DNA from: Novakomyces olei
Taxonomy: Eukaryota; Ascomycota; Novakomycetes; Novakomycetales; Novakomycetaceae
Direction of reading: 5' to 3'
Assembly: GCA_016906335.1 (NCBI GenBank)
Contig: JADEYG010000007.1
Span: 248,001 to 312,000 of the forward strand
Length of the DNA stretch: 64,000 bases
Of this stretch, positions 1-9,507 are shown in pieces. How positions within the stretch are numbered: the stretch's first letter is position 1; each line of letters begins with the position of its first letter. The translations under genes and the position numbers were made by a program. The notes beneath the pieces were generated by a model. That model did no database searches. It was not told the DNA's origin and saw nothing but the letters and a program-made list of their open reading frames with translations.

Positions 1-258
1 AGCCAACAAATCCGCGCCGAGAGCACCTTGCTGTCCGGACCGAGGCGTGCTCTCCTTAAGAAAGCGGGTTGGGCCATACCCGCGGAGATGAGGTATGAGG
101 CAACGGAAACCTTTTTCGCTTAATTGTGTACTGACACTGTCGTACGCGTGTACACTGTAGGGGAATCCATGCAGCAGAATTACAGGCAAACCGTCTGATT
201 TTCCCCTTTCCACGTATCCTACCTTGAGCACGCCCGCATCGACCTGTTTGTCCGCCAT
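1..258 (-). CDS. alpha/beta-hydrolase fold protein, N-terminal part (runs off the window)
   Basis: The first 86 codons are present, read on the minus strand from the ATG at 258; the rest lies outside the window. The protein starts MADKQVDAGVLKVGYVERG and continues into PVILLHGFP (about residues 25-33), the strand-3 and HG oxyanion-loop motif of alpha/beta hydrolases, then RCLIPHLRGYGPTRFL, typical of the epoxide-hydrolase/haloalkane-dehalogenase-like branch. The nucleophile elbow and catalytic triad are not in view, so the substrate cannot be told. The same arrangement is common in bacteria and in filamentous fungi, so bacterial origin is possible but not shown. No intron is seen in this part. 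Fold assignment is firm; specific function is unknown. Confidence 0.8.
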   Translation of the reverse strand, partial: MADKQVDAGVLKVGYVERGKSDGLPVILLHGFPYSVHAYDSVSTQLSEKGFRCLIPHLRGYGPTRFLKESTPRSGQQGALGADLLA

Positions 259-943
259 AGACGGCAGACGGCTCGAAATGTGCAAATCAACTGCTCATCT
301 TCCCCACAATAACAGATATGACTTGAAATTTTTATTATTATGCTAAATTAAGGCTCAATTAGCGAGTGGAAATGATGTATAGGCATGATAAGAATATGAA
401 GCAGAATCTGTACTACATTGCAGCTCAATAGTACAGCAACAAGGTTACATGATCTATGGCATACGGCCGCTTTCTACAGGCAAAGGCCTGATCGTCCCAA
501 CACTAATGTAAGGATCTCTCATTAGAGTCATACCTTTTGTATAGATAATGTAGGAGGTATTATTCCAAGATTGGCCTTGATTGACTTGGGACGGGTCTGA
601 ACCACTGCAAATTGTATCCGCATATTGTATCCGCATATTGTATTCGCCTACAGCGCGTACATAATCTAATTTATTTCGTCTAGTTGGAAGTAGCATTACC
701 GTCACCCGTCTATATAATATTCTATGGAAGGCAAAAGGCCACCTTCGCCATTGACAACTTTCATTCAGAGTCCATAATTCCAGGATTTCACATCGTCCGC
801 CTCATAAATATGCCCAAATAACTTTATAATATTGTGTTAATTTGTGGATTATAGTCGTCTGCTAATTAACATATAAGCCAAGTTGGGCCTTTATAAATAG
901 CACAGGTGCGCCCTTTAAGGGCCAGAACGCGAATGATTCTAAT
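259..943. other. intergenic, divergent promoter region
   Basis: This spacer separates the minus-strand hydrolase from the plus-strand farnesyltransferase gene, so it should hold both promoters. It contains a short imperfect direct repeat at about 610-650 (CATATTGTATCCG-like units). I see no convincing gene; an open frame at 454-705 on the minus strand has no recognisable sequence. Confidence 0.6.
890..900 (+). promoter_or_regulatory. possible TATA element of the farnesyltransferase alpha gene
   Basis: TTTATAAATAG lies about 45-55 bases before the start codon at 944. It is a good TATA-type match, but the spacing implies a very short leader. Supported by position only. Confidence 0.3.
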
Positions 944-2052
944 ATGGAAGATGCCGTTGTCCAGAGCATATTAGATCTTGAACCAGAAGGCCCTAAAATC
1001 ACACCCATCAAGGCTGATGAAGGGGCTGATCCATTGGCTCCAATTGCCTATCCTACACAATATGTCGCAGCATCAGACGTTTTCCGGGGAATGATCAAGC
1101 AAGGCGAGTTCTCCAAGAGAGCCATGGAGCTTTGCAACTTAATTCTCAAATACAATCCAGCACACTACACTGCGTGGTAGGTTCGTTTTCACGCTTTTTG
1201 TTAAATAATTAGGGACTATCGTGCAAAGTGCGTGCAAAAGCTAAGAATCGATCCGCAAGACGAATTGCTATGGGCCCAAGCTATCGCGGAAAGGTCGCCC
1301 AAAAACTTTCAAATATGGCGCTATCGTCAAGTCATGCTGGAAGAATTAGGACCAACTGCAAATGTGTCTGCAGAGTTGGATTTCATTGGCGAGATGCTGG
1401 ATGATGATGCCAAAAACTATCACGTTTGGTCGCACAGGTATTGTATACTTGATGTCCCTAGGCTAATAAACAGGCAGTGGGTTTGCCAACGCTTTGAAAA
1501 ATGGGACCAGGAATTGGCATTTGTTGATCGGTTACTGGACGAGGATGTTTTTAATAATTCAGCTTACAGTCATCGCTGGCTCGTGCAAGTGGCTCGCAAA
1601 TTGGATAAACAAAACAAAGACAGTCAAAGTGCTGAAGTGTTTGATTTAGCCCAAGAAGTCGCTTTCGCTGTTCGTCGTATCAACAGTAAAGTAGACAATG
1701 AGGCGGCATGGAATTATCTAGTAGGGTATACATTTAGAAAGGATACAAAGAATACCGACTAATTCAGGTTTAGTCTTTCCCGGTTAAATGATGAAGCCAG
1801 CGAGAAAGTGGCAGAGGTCGCACGGTATTTTACAAGGAGCGTACCTGATTCTATGCACGCTTGGGACGCGCTCGCGCAAGTCGCAAATGGAAAAATTGAC
1901 GCCAAAGAACTTGAACATGTAAGCCAAAACGAATTTCATTATATTTGAAAACTAATTCAAAGGCATACACTAAACTTGTGGAAAAAGATTCCTTGCGAAA
2001 GGCGTATTGGCAGCAAAAGTTAGATCAGGCTAGGCCGGCACATGTAGCATAA
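944..2052 (+). CDS. RAM2: protein farnesyltransferase / geranylgeranyltransferase I alpha subunit
   Basis: Shared alpha subunit of the enzymes that attach farnesyl or geranylgeranyl groups to CAAX-box proteins in the cytosol. Five exons: 944-1176, 1213-1437, 1474-1725, 1768-1918 and 1963-2052, giving 316 residues, the usual size. PFTA-type helical repeats are visible: HYTAWDYRAKC, FQIWRYRQVM, YHVWSHRQWV, NSAYSHRWLV and EAAWNYLVGFSLSR. Each splice restores one of these motifs, which fixes the exon ends. Introns are 36, 36, 42 and 44 nt. The second is a multiple of three with no stop, so its retention would only insert 12 residues. RHO3 in this same window ends in a CAAX box and is a plausible client. 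Confidence 0.93.
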
Positions 2053-2281
2053 AAACAATTTTGCGCGTTGAAAATCGGTAAGAGCAGACCAAATAATGTG
2101 AAGAACACAAATGATTCTAGCACAAGATCTGCCCATAGTTGAATGATATAGACGCAGAGGCGCAAAGACGCATTCTATATTTAAGCTAGTTAAGAATGTA
2201 GGAGGATTACGTGAGTGGTGTGACAGCTGATATAATTACAATGCCATACTAACGCCATTTAAAACTTTATAAACTCTGTAG

Positions 2282-2823
2282 TTATCTCCAACCTTCCGTA
2301 CTCGGACTGTCGACCGGTATCCGCAGCTCGGGAGGAAAGTACTGTGGCTCCCGCTGAGGATCTTTTGGCAGGGATACTTCGTAAACGGCCGGATATATCT
2401 GCTTGAGAACATCACAAGCATGCTTCATTTTCGCAAACATGCGCTCCAAATCCTTTTCTCGCTGCTCACGTTCCCGTCGCTTCAGAATAAGCCAGGCTTG
2501 AGTTATAGCGTCATGGCGGATGGACTGTGACTGGCTAAACCGAGGTGGCAAAGTCCGCAAAGGATAATCAACAGCACGCATGGTAGCCGCTTAAAAGTTA
2601 ATATGAATGAAGAATTAAGGATGTTACCCTCTCGTGGATCAGCTTTGTCAGACGCAGCCTTCTTCTTCTTGTTTGATGTTGTAATAACCTGTTTTCTTTT
2701 CGGCGCAGGCGCAGACTTTCCACCTTTTGTTGCCATGCATCTCAATAAAGACGGAGCCGAGGAACGATACGCCTGAGGGGCCAATGTCCGCCTGAGGCAG
2801 GTCATGCCGCTTACTGCCCGCAT
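2282..2823 (-). CDS. MRPL28: mitochondrial large-subunit ribosomal protein mL40
   Basis: Structural protein of the mitochondrial large ribosomal subunit (fungal mL40, yeast Mrpl28 family). Two exons, 2628-2823 and 2282-2589, joined over a 38-nt intron, give 167 residues. The start at 2823 opens an Arg-rich, acid-poor presequence (MRAVSGMTCLRRTLAPQAYR) fitting mitochondrial import. Next comes a lysine-rich stretch, then the family core ADPREAATMRAVDYPLRTLPP, the helix LILKRREREQREKDLERMF, and a C-terminal PPELRIPVDSPSTEGWR. It diverges from SDO1 across a 282-bp spacer filled by an AAT microsatellite. Family assignment rests on the core and C-terminal pattern. Confidence 0.8.
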
Positions 2824-2873
2824 TGCACACTTGTGACTGAATTTTTTGCTCTATAATATAAATTTGTAGATAA

Positions 2874-2975
<102 letters not shown>

Positions 2976-3105
2976 TGATGCTTTATGATAAACCTGTTGG
3001 CAATCTGTGCCGTGCAAAATCACTCCCTTGCAGTTTTGTAATCCATTCGATTTTCGATTGTTCTGCGGCACAAACAGACTCTGCGGAGGCCAAGATCGCT
3101 TGAAG

Positions 3106-3952
3106 ATGCCTCAAGTTTTTCAGGTACAATACTTGAATCACATGTATACTAATTAACTAGCCTTCAAACCAGATCAAACTTACAAATGTGTCGATTGTAA
3201 AGTATCGTAAAGGAGGGAAGAGGTTTGAGATCGCATGCTACAAGAACAAGGTGCTAGAATGGCGCAGCAATGTGTACGTTTGCACCTAAAAGGTTTGCTT
3301 AATGGAAGACTAATTGCGTAGGGAAACTGATTTAGATGAAGTTGTACAGATTGGCTCTGTATTCACTAACGTCTCTAAAGGACTAGTTGCTCCAAATGGC
3401 GATTTACAAAAAGTTTTTGGAACCACTGATACAGATACGATTATTAAAGAAATATTACGTAAAGGAGATTTGCAAGTGGGCGAAAAAGAACGGCAGCACA
3501 AAATGGATTCGACTTACAAAGATATCGTGCAAATGATTAGCGAAAAATGCGTAAATCCAGAGACCAAAAGGCCGTATACTACCAACATGATTGATAAGGC
3601 AGTACAGGAACTTGGCTATTCAGTTTCTACAACCAAATCTGCAAAGAGCCAGGCTCTTGATGTAATTAAACAGCTACGGGAAAAAGGAAATATCAATATC
3701 GCTAGAGCACGAATGCGTATTCGACTTACGTGCGCCGCTAAAGATGCCAAGCGCTTCAAGGATCGGCTGCATTCGCTTCTCTCACAAGTAGAAGACGAAG
3801 ACTGGGGACAGGAATATGAGCTCGTAGCTTTTATTGATCCTGGAACTTTTCGAACAATTGATGATCTATTACGTAATGAAACACGTGGACAAGGCCAAAT
3901 AGAGCTTTTGGATATGCACGAGGCAACAGCAGGCGACGAGCGATTTGACTAG
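3106..3952 (+). CDS. SDO1: ribosome maturation protein SBDS / Sdo1
   Basis: With the GTPase Efl1, this protein releases the anti-association factor Tif6/eIF6 from new cytoplasmic 60S subunits. Exons are 3106-3123, 3161-3273 and 3322-3952; the protein has 253 residues, as usual. The first exon is only 18 nt (MPQVFQ). The N-terminal FYSH domain reads [40 protein letters not shown] and [13 protein letters not shown]. The central helical domain has [19 protein letters not shown], and the C-terminal ferredoxin-like domain begins around ARMRIRLTC and holds [12 protein letters not shown]. Splices restore SNV-ETD and FQ-PSN exactly. Nothing appears missing. A second SBDS-fold protein, RTC3, is encoded at about 21 kb. 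Confidence 0.97.
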
Positions 3953-3982
3953 AGATTAATATGCTTATTATTGTTTTCCTTC

Positions 3983-4022
<40 letters not shown>

Positions 4023-4410
4023 GTTAGCGTAATCGAATGAGATTCTACCGCCTAGATTTAGAATGCCGATATCTGCAGGATTTGTTTATTGCTACATTCA
4101 ATCAATCATCGTTTGCACTACATTCATCATGGAATGCATTTCAGAGTGATCGTAAGATTTGTAGAACCAAGTGTAATTGCGCATGCTATTTTCTCTCTAT
4201 CCACTCTTTCCTTTCCCTTACTTTGTTTTGCCTTTTTTTCCCCCCCTTTCCCCCTAAATTGAAACTTCCAATTCTCTGAAATATGGTGCATGCAAATACC
4301 GGACGAGATATGCAGCAAGGCCTACTCTAGCAATAGATGATTGTAATAAGAACCCAAACAAAAGAGGAGATGTAATAACCTTTTACTTCTATAGTACAAC
4401 AAGACACCGA
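3953..4410. other. intergenic, convergent; contains a 35-base poly-T tract
   Basis: Spacer between the 3' ends of SDO1 and IMP1. A homopolymer of about 35 T lies at 3987-4021, just after the SDO1 stop. No supported gene. Confidence 0.7.
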
Positions 4411-4971
4411 TCAAGGAAGCCATTTTGGTTCGGGGTATGCACGGGCTATCGCTTTCGCAGTGATAAGACCCATTGGAACGGGACCGTAGGACCGGCTATC
4501 GAGGGATCCGGATAGATTATCGCCCACCAGCCAGACATGGGCTGGTGGCACTGTGACATACTCAAACAATTCTGGAGGTCGGGAAGGGTCAACGCAAACA
4601 ATATCGCCCGGCTTCCATTAGCGACGAGTATTGAAAGGGCATGCACACTGTAATACAAGAGTGCCGAGATGCAGGCCACTTACCATTCCTATAACACGTT
4701 TGCAAATCCAAACATCTGGACTAGTAGGCTTTTTCGCCACTACCAGGTCCCCGAACGAAATGCCTCGGCCATACTTGTAACGCCATTTGTCTAGTAACAG
4801 GATATCGCCAGCGACGTTCAATGTCGGTAGCATTGAAGGGCCCATTGTCGCATGCAATTCGTAGCAATGCTCCCTGAAACAGTGAACGGCAATCCCTATT
4901 TGAACTGACCATAATGCATAGCGCAGGGCACTTGCAGCCCGGCCAGGCGCCGCCCGAGCTCCTGCACTCAT
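4411..4971 (-). CDS. IMP1: mitochondrial inner membrane peptidase subunit Imp1
   Basis: S26-family serine protease that removes sorting signals from proteins in the mitochondrial intermembrane space. Exons 4684-4971 and 4411-4611, with a 72-nt intron, give 162 residues. An N-terminal hydrophobic helix (about residues 15-32) anchors it. The catalytic serine is S46 in MGPSMLPTLN and the general base is K92 in CKRVIGMPGD. Later family motifs are PPAHVWLVGDNLSGSLDSRS and YGPVPMGLI. Removing the intron restores the RVIGM-PGD box, so the boundary is secure. Imp1 normally works as a dimer with Imp2; the second subunit is not in this window. Imp1 is preferred over Imp2 from overall resemblance. Confidence 0.92.
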
Positions 4972-5294
4972 GGCATTAACGTCGATATAGTTTCAATTAA
5001 AACGTAAAAAACTATAATAACCTATAATAAATCCGTAATAAATCTATATTAAATATACTACCATAACTATACTATAATAAAATATACTATAAGAAAAGAT
5101 ACTTTAATAAAAATATAATAACTCTATAATAGCTCTAATAAATTTATAAAACCTATAATAAATCTAAAGAATAATATTAAGTTCTGATAACCAATGTATA
5201 ATAATGAAATAGCACGTTAAAACATGATTTATTAATAGCACAATGCAATGCAATGGCTAGCCACGCCCGCAGAGAATCAAAAGACGTCACGGCT
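4972..5294. other. intergenic, AT-rich degenerate repeats
   Basis: Over 80% A+T, with many short variants of CTATAATAAATC and ATATACTATAA. It lies upstream of IMP1 and downstream of the small minus-strand gene. No gene seen. Confidence 0.7.
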
Positions 5295-5486
5295 TTAGAC
5301 GCCGACGGGCGTAGACGCCTCGAAGGGTAGATCAATGTGTTTTTCACTGTTAATCATGCAGGCAAGCAATGTCCCTGCAACGAAAAGTTCAAGGTAAGAA
5401 AGCTTGCCATCGTGCACGGTAGAAGCAGCCCTAACAGCAGAAATTCTGGACGATATCGAGCGAGTCAAAGCGGACCATGATAACAT
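5295..5486 (-). CDS. small putative mitochondrial membrane protein, unrecognised
   Basis: A 63-residue frame begins at the ATG at 5486. The N-terminus (MLSWSALTRSISSRISAVRA) is rich in Ser and Arg and free of acids, like a mitochondrial targeting sequence. It is followed by HDGKLSYLELFVAGTLLACM, which contains one short hydrophobic segment, and a 19-residue polar tail. I do not recognise the family. Small respiratory-complex or MICOS-type subunits have this plan, but no diagnostic motif is present. The frame stays open upstream to 5612, so the start is uncertain. It may also be a chance frame; neighbours IMP1 and mL40 only weakly support a mitochondrial role. Confidence 0.35.
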   Translation of the reverse strand: MLSWSALTRSISSRISAVRAASTVHDGKLSYLELFVAGTLLACMINSEKHIDLPFEASTPVGV

Positions 5487-5848
5487 TGTGTCAGAGCGCG
5501 AGCTTTTATCTGAATATATTGGGAATATGATGTCGAAGGAGAATACCGCCAATGCTGGGCGAAAGTAATGATCGGTCTCTGTACGACAAACGCGGGAAGC
5601 GAGCAAGCGCATGGCTCAGCTTGGCTTTGGCTCAATCTTTGGCACTGCCGATTACTTATTGGACAACGACTCGTGTATAGAAGACCACTTTTCTAGAAAG
5701 CGCATGTACTGCTCGCAAGACTGCCATTGTCTTGTGCCATTACCCTACCTGCACTGCCATTTGCATGAAAATCAAACTGACTTGAAACGAAATTACTAAT
5801 TAACGAAATAACTTGTACCTATACATATGACTAAAGCTTGAACCGACT
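5487..5848. other. intergenic, no clear gene
   Basis: Spacer upstream of the small minus-strand gene and downstream of the Rmn1-like gene. A plus-strand frame at 5611-5799 has unusual Cys/His composition but no start context or family resemblance. Confidence 0.5.
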
Positions 5849-7850
5849 TTATCGCCATCTGCCCTCAGTGAGCTCATCATCATCCAGCGTATCGTCCCTG
5901 CTGCCTGTCGCAGGCGCACCGTTTGCGGCTAATATGCCGCTGTTGGGTTGGACAATAGAAGCTTGAGCCGGCTGCTGGTTCCGCACCCATTCTAGTTTTA
6001 CTTTTCCAACAGCAGGAATCTCAGCTGAAGCACTGTTGTAAAACCTTTCTGCTGTTTTACGGTCCTTGAAATTGATCAACTTTGCATCTTGGCCCCGATC
6101 TTCAATCGAGTCGAAATCACCAGCAGTAAACAAAAACTGTCGAAAATTGTCCAGTTTATCTCCCGGTATATCGCTAACCAGTACTGACTTTGGCCGATTA
6201 TCAAGACGCATGGCACGTGACGCGGCAAAGGCGTCGGCAGATCCTCCACGGATCCCTCCACGTACAAAGCCCGCTCCTCGTCCACGATAACCGCCCCGTC
6301 CACGCATTACCGTTCCTGTATGGCCATATCCTGGCTGGCCATGTCCTGACTGGCCATGCCCTTCCGCAACTTCGACTCCAAGGCGAGAAGCCTCTTCCTT
6401 TAATGCTGCTAATTGAGCTGCCAAGGCCTTTTCCCGTGATTGTGCATCTCCGTCATCGACAGAAGCAGTCGAGCCAAGTTTATTCATAAGCGACTTTTGT
6501 GCTTCCATTTGCTTATCCAGCAATTCCTTCTTTTGCCTTTCCAATTCTTCAACCGCTCTTTGGTGAGCTAATTTTTGTTTCAATCTTTGTTCGTGTACTT
6601 TTTGTTTTTCCGCCAATTGCTTTTTGAACTCGTCCATGTCTATAGCAGGCTCCTCTGGAGTTTCTGATCGAGAATTTGCAGCTGATGACTGCCTATTCCT
6701 GGCCCAAAATATTTTAACAAAACGGTTGTTGAAAATTGGAACTGGTGATCGGTAAACGGAGTTGGCCTGGTCCCAGTTTGAAAATGATACTCTGCATCTA
6801 TTATTGTAATAATCCACCTTCAAAGCAGTAATTTCCCCGTATCGCGAAAAATATTCGCGTATCAAGTCTTCCGACATGTTTTCTGGAGGTATATTTTCAA
6901 TGTTCAGTGTTGTATTGGTCTTGTCGTAAGACGGACCTTTGTGGCTCTGTGAATCGTCCCTGGTCTGGTAACCACGTCGATAATCGTGCCCACGGCCTCC
7001 ATGGTAGCCTCCTCTGCCATTATGATGAGTGTTATTTCCTCCCAAAGGCATGTTTAGCATCATTTGCACTACTTCTGGGGATTGCATCATTCCTGGTGCA
7101 AAAGAAGGTACTGGCACCGGGGGCATACCCGCCATACTTTCCGTGCCCGGTGCATAAGGCGTAGAACCCATAAAAGGCGGAATAGGCTGAAGCGGATTAT
7201 AACCTTCCTGTACTTGGAAGTCTTTGTCTGAAACAAATTAAAAAGGTCAGCAAGCATTGGGACTCGTGTATTTCAACCTACCTGAGCGGCCAAAAGGCTG
7301 CCTATAATTTACTGGATTTCCAGTGCGAGTGTACCCATTTGAGCTCACACCATCTTCAGGGTTCCAGTCTCTTGATCTTCTCGGCCGAATACCTTGCTGA
7401 GTAAGCTGCCTCTTGTACTCGTTATTCTTAACTCCGTTGCTGTCGTCGTTATCATCGTGCAAACGTTTCTTTTGACTAAACTGAGCAGCATTGAACGAGC
7501 CAGTAGACTGAGGAGGGCCAACGTTCACACGAGCCTTTGAGGCATCTTGTTGACCGCCAAGGTAAGACTTTGTTTGTAGCGACGTAACTATATCGTCTAC
7601 GAATTTTCGTGTCGCATCCCCTAAAAAATCGTCGAGTTGTGCGTAGCAAAGCTCACGTACTTGGTCCACTGGCATTTCATGCTTAAGTAAAGCAAGGACA
7701 TAGTCGCTGAGAACATCGCTGTCCGCATCTGATCTGCGTGAAATATTAGCAATCTCCATTGTTGCTCAAGGCCTTTTGATCTTACATGGGCTCAAGCGTT
7801 CTAGCTATAAACACTTTCAAAGCGTCAGTGTCTTTTTCCTGAAACAGCAT
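5849..7850 (-). CDS. Rmn1/RBM26-27-like RNA-binding protein (PWI-like and two RRMs)
   Basis: Nuclear RNA-binding protein. The relatives RBM26/27 and fission yeast Rmn1 work with the MTREC/PAXT machinery that feeds RNA to the exosome. Exons are 7786-7850, 7282-7733 and 5849-7227 (631 residues). The ATG at 7850 was chosen because only it rebuilds the N-terminal PWI-like helix bundle: MLFQEKDTDALKVFIARTLE, then SDADSDVLSDYVLALL and FVDDIVTSLQTKSYL. A Gly/Arg-rich linker precedes RRM1 (TTLNIENIPPENMSEDLIRE to FVKIFWARN), a long Lys/Glu/Gln helix, an RGG-like patch and a second RRM (KSVLVSDIPGDKLDN). The CCCH zinc finger of animal RBM26 is absent: there is no cysteine cluster. Confidence 0.87.
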
Positions 7851-8326
7851 GCTTGAAACGTCGTCAGGATCGACTCTTGGTCTGCTCACAGCGCGAGCCT
7901 TGCTATTCTTATTGACGAAGGCGTCTGATTCTATGCTAAGAGTGCAGGCGTTATTTCGCCCCTATATCGATCGTAGCACAAAAAAATCAGGCAGGGAGAA
8001 ATTTCAGCACCAAAGAGGAGTATTTTTACGATTTTTCTCTTCTCATTTATCCACCTAATAATATCGTATTTTCCCTGAGATTATTATTAATTAATAGTAT
8101 TATTCCCTATATTTGCTTGCTTCATATTTTATTAAAACCACTGTCTCCGAAATGTAGTTTATTTGATACCCATATTTTGAACGACTAATAAATATTTAGC
8201 CAATAGATCTCGAATTTATTATTAAATTAAAATAGCTTGTAATATATCAATTACAAAAGCCATGCATCATTATTGTTACACAGAATGCCAAATTTAAACA
8301 AACGCTTCAAGCCATAGAGTCGACTC
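7851..8326. other. intergenic, AT-rich
   Basis: Upstream of the Rmn1-like gene and downstream of UTP11, both on the minus strand. It becomes very AT-rich after about 8050. No gene recognised. Confidence 0.6.
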
Positions 8327-9013
8327 TTATTTACGCCGCTCAGGCTTCCATTTATATATAGGAGCGCCATCAGCGTCAGCTCCAACTTTTCGCCGAGGCC
8401 CTTTACCTTGCAAGTCACGCTGCAATTTAATTTCCTTTGCGATACGCTCAATCTGCTCCAAACGGGTCTCATGAGCCTGCAATAATCGTCGCGTACGGCT
8501 CGTGCCTTCCTCCGTAACTTGTGGTTTTCCGTCCGCAGGTGCTTCTACCGTACTATCTTCTTCTTTGAAAAGCGTATGCTCCCCCGTACTACTGCAGCCA
8601 AGCGGCCGGTGTATCTCTGAACGCAGCCTCTCAATCGTCTATGAATTAGCGCCTAGAATCATGAAGCAGTAGCTTTATACGTTTCTCTCGGTAGCCGCTA
8701 GAGTGCTAATATAGCCCGCATCCTGTGTGCGCAGTATGCGAAGCTCCTCCTCTGTGAGTGCTGCATTGCCACGATCCCCGATAGCAATGCCCTGGCGCGT
8801 GCGCTTCCGCACCATGCCAAAGTAAAATTCATCAGGATTGCGGTTGGCTGCAATCTCCTGTAGTCGTTGAAGCCGAGCCTGCTTTGACTTGTAATCAAGC
8901 GCACGCAGCTTGTAATCTTTCTTCTTTTCTAAAAGCCCCAGACGCGCTCTCCGCGCTGGCTGAGACCGTTCTTTATGGTTGCGCCGAGGTAGCGCATTTC
9001 GCAAAGACGACAT
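8327..9013 (-). CDS. UTP11: U3 snoRNP / small-subunit processome protein Utp11
   Basis: Nucleolar component of the small-subunit processome needed for 18S rRNA processing. Exons 8681-9013 and 8327-8638, with a 42-nt intron, give 214 residues. The start at 9013 matches the family N-terminus [20 protein letters not shown], although the frame is open for another 19 codons upstream. Family signatures follow: [37 protein letters not shown] and [17 protein letters not shown]. After the splice come [13 protein letters not shown] and a basic helix ending [13 protein letters not shown]. It is divergent from the Ync13 gene. Confidence 0.94.
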
Positions 9014-9507
9014 TTTCAACCTCGACAACGTCTGTACCGTCTGCTCTCTCTGCGGAAGCGCAGTCGTCAACCAAATTGCGACGTGTAAGTTTTCGAGCTG
9101 CCTTTTCCCAGTTTTGAATAGTATAAAAATTTATATGCAGACACAAATATATAGACTTTTCTATTATGTAAGTTTATATTGGACCTCAAAGAGATAATCA
9201 GCTATAAAGTAGGCTTTAGGCGACCGTTAATAATAACCAATATTAGTGAGGTATACAAAAAGGTCAAAAGGTCAATGGAGATAAGCACTAGAGTATACAT
9301 AAGAATATAAACGAAATAATATAAACATGTTTATAAAGAATATAAACGTCTATATAGGAGTGTTGTCATCATTGTAGGAGCAGCAAATGTGTGCAAAGCT
9401 CCCAATTCGTGGGCCATAAAAACATATTGACCAGGCTTATTGACTGATTAAAATGCCGCGCAAATTAGCAATGAACCATTGAATTTGGTATTGGTTTGGT
9501 TTTTGCA
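9014..9507. other. intergenic, divergent promoter region (UTP11 / Ync13)
   Basis: AT-rich spacer with several TATAAA-like words (about 9300-9360). No gene, RNA or repeat recognised. Confidence 0.6.

Noticed and set aside
5611-5799. 62-codon Cys/His-containing plus-strand frame
   Set aside because: No recognisable motif; it overlaps the upstream open extension of a minus-strand frame and looks like chance.
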